Positions 6,623 to 9,430 of a stretch of DNA of 9,430 nt are shown here, one piece after another. The DNA is taken from the NCBI GenBank assembly GCA_023145935.1, contig JAGLDB010000066.1:1-9430 (forward strand). Direction: 5' to 3'. The position numbers and the translations under genes are program-made. Position 1 is the first letter of the stretch. Each line of letters begins with the position of its first letter. This DNA comes from Candidatus Sabulitectum sp. (lineage in GTDB: Bacteria > Fermentibacterota > Fermentibacteria > Fermentibacterales > Fermentibacteraceae). The notes beneath the pieces were generated by a model, which did no database searches, was not told the origin of the DNA, and worked only from the letters and a program-made list of their open reading frames with translations.

Positions 6623-7623
6623 AGAAAGGCTGGGAAGTGCGTATTCTATTTATTCTTGCCCTCGGCCTGGCAGGAACCCTTGCTTCAGGAAGTCTGATTG
6701 TTGGGTTCATTGGTTTGGGGATTGGAATTATTGCTGCTGTTCTTGAGCGTATGATAGTTAAGGTCTCTGCTGATAAGCTGGTTTATGTAACTGCAGGATC
6801 TACAGTTGGTCTAATTGTTGGAATTCTGTTCATTCTTGTCCTTAAGATCGGGATACATGACGAGGCATGGAGTGAACACTGGTCTGACCTGCTGGTTCTT
6901 ATACCGGTGGCATTTGCCTATGTTTTCGGCGTAGTGGCTGTTAACAAGGGAAGAAAACTTGAACTTATCCGCATTGAGGACGAGACCGGGCCTCAATGGA
7001 ATATGCCGGTTCTTGTGGATCTTTCCGCAGCAGTGGATGGCAGGGTTGCCGATCTCTCACTGGCTGGTCTCCTTCCCGGACCGTTCTCGATTCCCTTGTC
7101 AGTCAAGCACAACATCGATGAAATGCAAAAGGGCAGAAACATCGTTAAGCGGGGAAGAGCAAGAAGGGCAACAGAGACAATTCAGAGGCTTGAAGAGGCT
7201 GTAGGAAAATCCGGAGGCCTTGTGGAGTTCCGTGATTTTGGCGAGGGAGAAAGGGAGAAGCACCGGATACTTACATGGCTTCGCAAGGAAAAGATCTGCC
7301 TGCTCACAGGAGATGCAGATATGGCGGACACAGCAGAGCGTGAAGGCATAAGGGTTATCAGGCTTTCCGATGTGGGACCAGCCTCCAGGGAGGTTGTACT
7401 TCCGGGAGATTCATTCCTCCTGAGAATTCAGAAAAAGGGTAGAACCTCTTCCCAGGGTGTTGGATTTCTCTCTGATGGAACAATGGTTGTGGTTGATGAG
7501 GCAGGAGACCTCATGGGTAAAGAAATACAGGCTACAGCTCACACCACATTCCGCGCCAAGGGTGGAACTATGGTTTTTGGAAAAATAGCAGCAGAGGGTA
7601 ATGGAGATAATGCCCAGGAATAG
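6610..7623 (+). CDS. membrane PIN-TRAM domain protein (YacL-like), active site possibly degenerate
   Basis: The 337-residue product matches the YacL architecture: four N-terminal hydrophobic segments (about 9-26, 28-46, 59-80, 92-112), a cytoplasmic PIN domain (about 132-255) and a C-terminal TRAM RNA-binding domain (about 263-326; LPGDSFLLRIQKKGRTSSQG, then VGFLSDGTMVVVDEAGDLMG). PIN domains are metal-dependent ribonucleases with about four acidic residues. Here VDLSAAVDGRVADL at 136-149 keeps D137 and D143, and LLTGDADM at 231-238 keeps D235. The usual Arg-Glu-Leu glutamate seems to be N168 in KHNIDEM, and the Asp of the third motif seems replaced near REK at 215-217. E171 or E216 could substitute, so loss of nuclease activity is only suspected. 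ATG 6610 overlaps radA by 13 bases with GGAG at 6602-6605. The place between radA and ispDF is typical for yacL. Function in this organism is unknown. Confidence 0.87.
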   Translation: MVKLKKGWEVRILFILALGLAGTLASGSLIVGFIGLGIGIIAAVLERMIVKVSADKLVYVTAGSTVGLIVGILFILVLKIGIHDEAWSEHWSDLLVLIPVAFAYVFGVVAVNKGRKLELIRIEDETGPQWNMPVLVDLSAAVDGRVADLSLAGLLPGPFSIPLSVKHNIDEMQKGRNIVKRGRARRATETIQRLEEAVGKSGGLVEFRDFGEGEREKHRILTWLRKEKICLLTGDADMADTAEREGIRVIRLSDVGPASREVVLPGDSFLLRIQKKGRTSSQGVGFLSDGTMVVVDEAGDLMGKEIQATAHTTFRAKGGTMVFGKIAAEGNGDNAQE

Positions 7624-8752
7624 ATGGGGCGTGGTTATCGTTGCCGCCGGCACCGGAACAAGGTTCGGCGGCACTGTTCCCAAGCAGTTCACGCTGCTGG
7701 CAGGTAAACCAGTGATCGACCATTCTGTTGCTATCTTCAAACCGTTTACAGATCATCTGGTTGTGGTGACCCCACAGCAGGACTGGCGGAAATGGTGGGA
7801 GCCTCCATCGGACGTGAGCACGATCTCAGGCGGCAAGAGAAGGCAGGATTCTGTTATGAACGGCCTTGGATTCTTGCAGTCAGAGGGGGTTACTCATGTG
7901 CTGATACATGATGGAGCAAGACCTCTGGTTGACCCTGGTTGCATCAAAAGGGTTATGGAAGCAACAAAGCGGAACAACGCAGTGATACCTGTTATTACTG
8001 TTCGTGACACGGTGAAGCGGGTAGATGAAGACAAAGATACAGTTATGGGAACCCTGAACCGCCAGGAACTCCGGCTGAGCCAGACTCCACAGGGATTCCA
8101 TCTGGGAAAGCTAATGGAAGTTCTTGAGGAAGCCGGAGATGTCACCGATGAAGCTTCTGCTTTTGAAGCTGCAGGAGAGGTTGTAGTAACTGTTGCAGGA
8201 AACAGAAGCAACATAAAAATTACAGACATAGAGGATGCCGAATTGCTTTCATTCCTGATGAAAGACCCCCGGAGAGTTTTAGGCACCGGGCTTGATTTTC
8301 ATCCATTTGAATCTGAAAGGCCACTCTTCTTCTGCGGATGCAAACTTTCTGATACCCATGGATTGATGGGGCATTCCGACGGTGATGTAGTTCTGCACGC
8401 TGTAGCTGATGCTATTCTTTCAGCTTCCCGGCTTGGTGATATCGGAACATTGTTCCCTCCTGAAGGATCCAGATGGAAAGACGCAGACAGTTCTCATCTG
8501 CTTGCCATATGTGTTGAGATGGTGCAGGAAGCTGGTTGGGACATTGAGAGACTGGATGTTACAGTAATTGGCGAAAGACCGAAAATAGCACCTGTAAGAG
8601 ATCTGCTCATGACGAGACTGTCGGATATTGCGGGAATACCTGTGGACAGGATCTGGATCAAGGGAACTACAACCAACACAATTGGTGATCTTGCTCGAGG
8701 AAAAGGTGTGGGATGCAGTGTGCTTTCCCAGCTGGTGCGGAGAACTGTGTGA
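7610..8752 (+). CDS. ispDF: bifunctional IspD/IspF, non-mevalonate isoprenoid pathway
   Basis: The protein catalyses two non-consecutive steps: transfer of CMP to 2-C-methyl-D-erythritol 4-phosphate (IspD) and cyclisation of the CDP-ME 2-phosphate to MEcPP (IspF); IspE must be elsewhere. Residue numbers here count from the alternative start at 7601; subtract three for the chosen start. IspD, residues 9-223: AAGTGTRFG (15-23), PKQF (27-30), GGKRRQDSVMNGL (77-89), VLIHDGARPLV (100-110), LSQTPQGF (159-166), NIKITDIED (204-212). IspF, from about 225: LGTGLDFHPF with D232 and H234, and GHSDGDVVLHA with H266 completing the metal triad; DIGTLFP (280-286); GERPKIAP (324-331); KGTTTNTIGD. The Glu usual after TTT in IspF appears to be N359, a minor oddity. 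ATG 7610 is preferred because GAGGG (7594-7598) is too close to ATG 7601. It overlaps the PIN-TRAM gene by 14 bases and ends GTGTGA at the dedA start. Confidence 0.95.
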   Translation: MPRNRWGVVIVAAGTGTRFGGTVPKQFTLLAGKPVIDHSVAIFKPFTDHLVVVTPQQDWRKWWEPPSDVSTISGGKRRQDSVMNGLGFLQSEGVTHVLIHDGARPLVDPGCIKRVMEATKRNNAVIPVITVRDTVKRVDEDKDTVMGTLNRQELRLSQTPQGFHLGKLMEVLEEAGDVTDEASAFEAAGEVVVTVAGNRSNIKITDIEDAELLSFLMKDPRRVLGTGLDFHPFESERPLFFCGCKLSDTHGLMGHSDGDVVLHAVADAILSASRLGDIGTLFPPEGSRWKDADSSHLLAICVEMVQEAGWDIERLDVTVIGERPKIAPVRDLLMTRLSDIAGIPVDRIWIKGTTTNTIGDLARGKGVGCSVLSQLVRRTV

Positions 8753-9363
8753 CAGAGACGATCTGGCAATTCTTCATGGGGATCGGAAATGTATGGTACT
8801 CTGTTTTCATGGGGTTGATCGCCTTTGTTGAAACCCTTTTTCCTCCTTTTCCCGGAGATGTTCTCTACATCGCAATTTCCGGCCTTGGAGTAAGCAGGAA
8901 CATTCCTGTTCTTGTCCTGTGGCTGCCTGGTTTTCTGGGCTGTGTGGTGTCTACATTTATTCTGGACTCCATGGGAAGAAGCTCTAAACTGGAAAAACTG
9001 GAATCTCTTATCATCAGAACATCAGGGAAACACGGGTTTGAGAGATCAAAGAGATTACTGGCCAGGCACGGTGTCTGGATGCTAATTCTCAGCAGGTTCG
9101 TACCCGGGGTCAGATCATTGCTTGTGGTGGCCGCTGCATCTTCAGGTATGAAGAAATCATCTGTTCTTGCATATGCTTCTTTAAGTGCAGCTTTCTGGTA
9201 TGTACTGATGGTTCTCGCCGGTGTTGTCCTTGGAGCCGAATTGAATCTGGCTGCTGACTTTATGGCGAAACTCACCACAGTTCTTCTAATGGCTACGCTG
9301 ACTGCAGTGGTGATCGGCGGGGTTGTTATTATTTTCAGAATGAAGAAAAGAGATGAGGAATGA
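8749..9363 (+). CDS. DedA family membrane protein
   Basis: DedA/VTT proteins are inner-membrane proteins linked to membrane potential, envelope integrity and phospholipid or undecaprenyl-phosphate translocation. The 204-residue product has several hydrophobic segments (roughly 13-29, 36-50, 53-73, 141-164, 176-197) and the family signatures: FVETLFPPFPGD at 26-37 (E28 and D37, the re-entrant acidic motif) and SRFVPGVRSLLVVAAASSGM at 115-134, with R116 and R122 spaced six apart as in E. coli YqjA, then the small-residue GVVLG helix. The start is GTG 8749, supported by GGAGAA at 8739-8744 and a four-base GTGA overlap with ispDF; an upstream GTG frame start at 8713 would lie inside ispF without a good ribosome-binding site. 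It ends ATGA into the next gene. Whether it carries undecaprenyl phosphate, whose precursor pathway includes the neighbouring IspDF, is a guess from context. Confidence 0.9.
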   Translation: MTETIWQFFMGIGNVWYSVFMGLIAFVETLFPPFPGDVLYIAISGLGVSRNIPVLVLWLPGFLGCVVSTFILDSMGRSSKLEKLESLIIRTSGKHGFERSKRLLARHGVWMLILSRFVPGVRSLLVVAAASSGMKKSSVLAYASLSAAFWYVLMVLAGVVLGAELNLAADFMAKLTTVLLMATLTAVVIGGVVIIFRMKKRDEE

Positions 9364-9430
9364 GAATCCTTCATGCGGCATCTGAGGTTTATCCTCTGGT
9401 AAGCACCGGGGGATTGAGTTCTGTGGTTGG
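9360..9430 (+). CDS. glgA: glycogen synthase-like GT5 glycosyltransferase, N-terminal fragment
   Basis: Only the first 23 codons are visible before the right edge. They read MRILHAASEVYPLVSTGGLS then SVV, matching the invariant N-terminus of bacterial glycogen/starch synthases (MKIL-ASEV-P-KTGGLADV), which transfer glucose from ADP-glucose to growing alpha-1,4-glucan. The Lys of the KTGGL nucleotide-binding motif is a Ser here (S15-TGGL). The ATG overlaps the dedA stop by four bases (ATGA). GAGG at 9355-9358 is too close to act as a normal ribosome-binding site, so translation probably depends on ribosomes finishing dedA. Family assignment rests on about 20 residues but the motif is distinctive. 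Confidence 0.8.
   Translation, partial: MRILHAASEVYPLVSTGGLSSVV

Noticed and set aside
8865..9374. Minus-strand 169-residue frame antisense to the DedA gene
   Set aside because: The plus-strand frame has DedA motifs, membrane segments and a good GTG start; the antisense frame has none.

Overview
The window is a compact chromosomal segment of a bacterium. It contains one divergent promoter region (about 904-1051), a short leftward unit, and one long rightward operon that runs off the right edge. Base composition is intermediate and codon use looks even throughout, so nothing suggests recent transfer, phage or an insertion element. I saw no tRNA, rRNA, CRISPR array or transposase. The gene set (NFACT/RqcH, YicC, Gmk, DnaB, RadA, a YacL-type PIN-TRAM protein, IspDF, DedA, GlgA) fits a free-living bacterium that uses the non-mevalonate isoprenoid pathway and stores glycogen. 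The radA / PIN-TRAM / ispD-ispF order resembles the Bacillota neighbourhood radA-disA-yacL-ispD-ispF, but disA is absent and ispD and ispF are fused. The phylum cannot be fixed from this sequence; an uncultivated lineage is my guess.

Leftward unit (1-903): a 55-codon gene (736-903) is followed, with a one-base TAATG stop/start overlap, by the 5' 245 codons of an NFACT-family gene (RqcH/Rqc2-like, ribosome quality control), whose end lies beyond the left edge. The small gene has a well-spaced Shine-Dalgarno and an internal conserved-looking block; I cannot assign it a function.

Divergent control region (904-1051): it holds a good sigma70-like promoter for the rightward operon (TGGACA, 17 bp, GATAAT), a weaker one for the leftward unit (TTGACT, 18 bp, GATACT with TG extension), and between them two copies of CTGTTAC exactly 10 bp apart, a candidate operator.

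Rightward operon (1052-9430): yicC, a gmk-coaB fusion, a family 4 uracil-DNA glycosylase, dnaB, radA, a membrane PIN-TRAM protein, ispDF, a DedA membrane protein and the start of glgA. Every junction overlaps by 1 to 14 bases, so there is no room for internal terminators and translational coupling is likely all along. The operon mixes nucleotide and coenzyme A synthesis (Gmk-CoaB), DNA replication and repair (UDG, DnaB, RadA), RNA turnover (YicC, perhaps PIN-TRAM), isoprenoid synthesis (IspDF), membrane homeostasis (DedA) and carbon storage (GlgA).

The most unusual items are the single-ORF fusion of guanylate kinase to a CoaB-only phosphopantothenoylcysteine synthetase, with both rpoZ and the CoaC half missing from where they usually lie; the small gene coupled to the RqcH-like gene; a PIN domain that seems to lack part of its acidic active site; and the paired 10-bp-phased repeats between the divergent promoters. 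I did not find a defence system or another clearly new multi-gene system.
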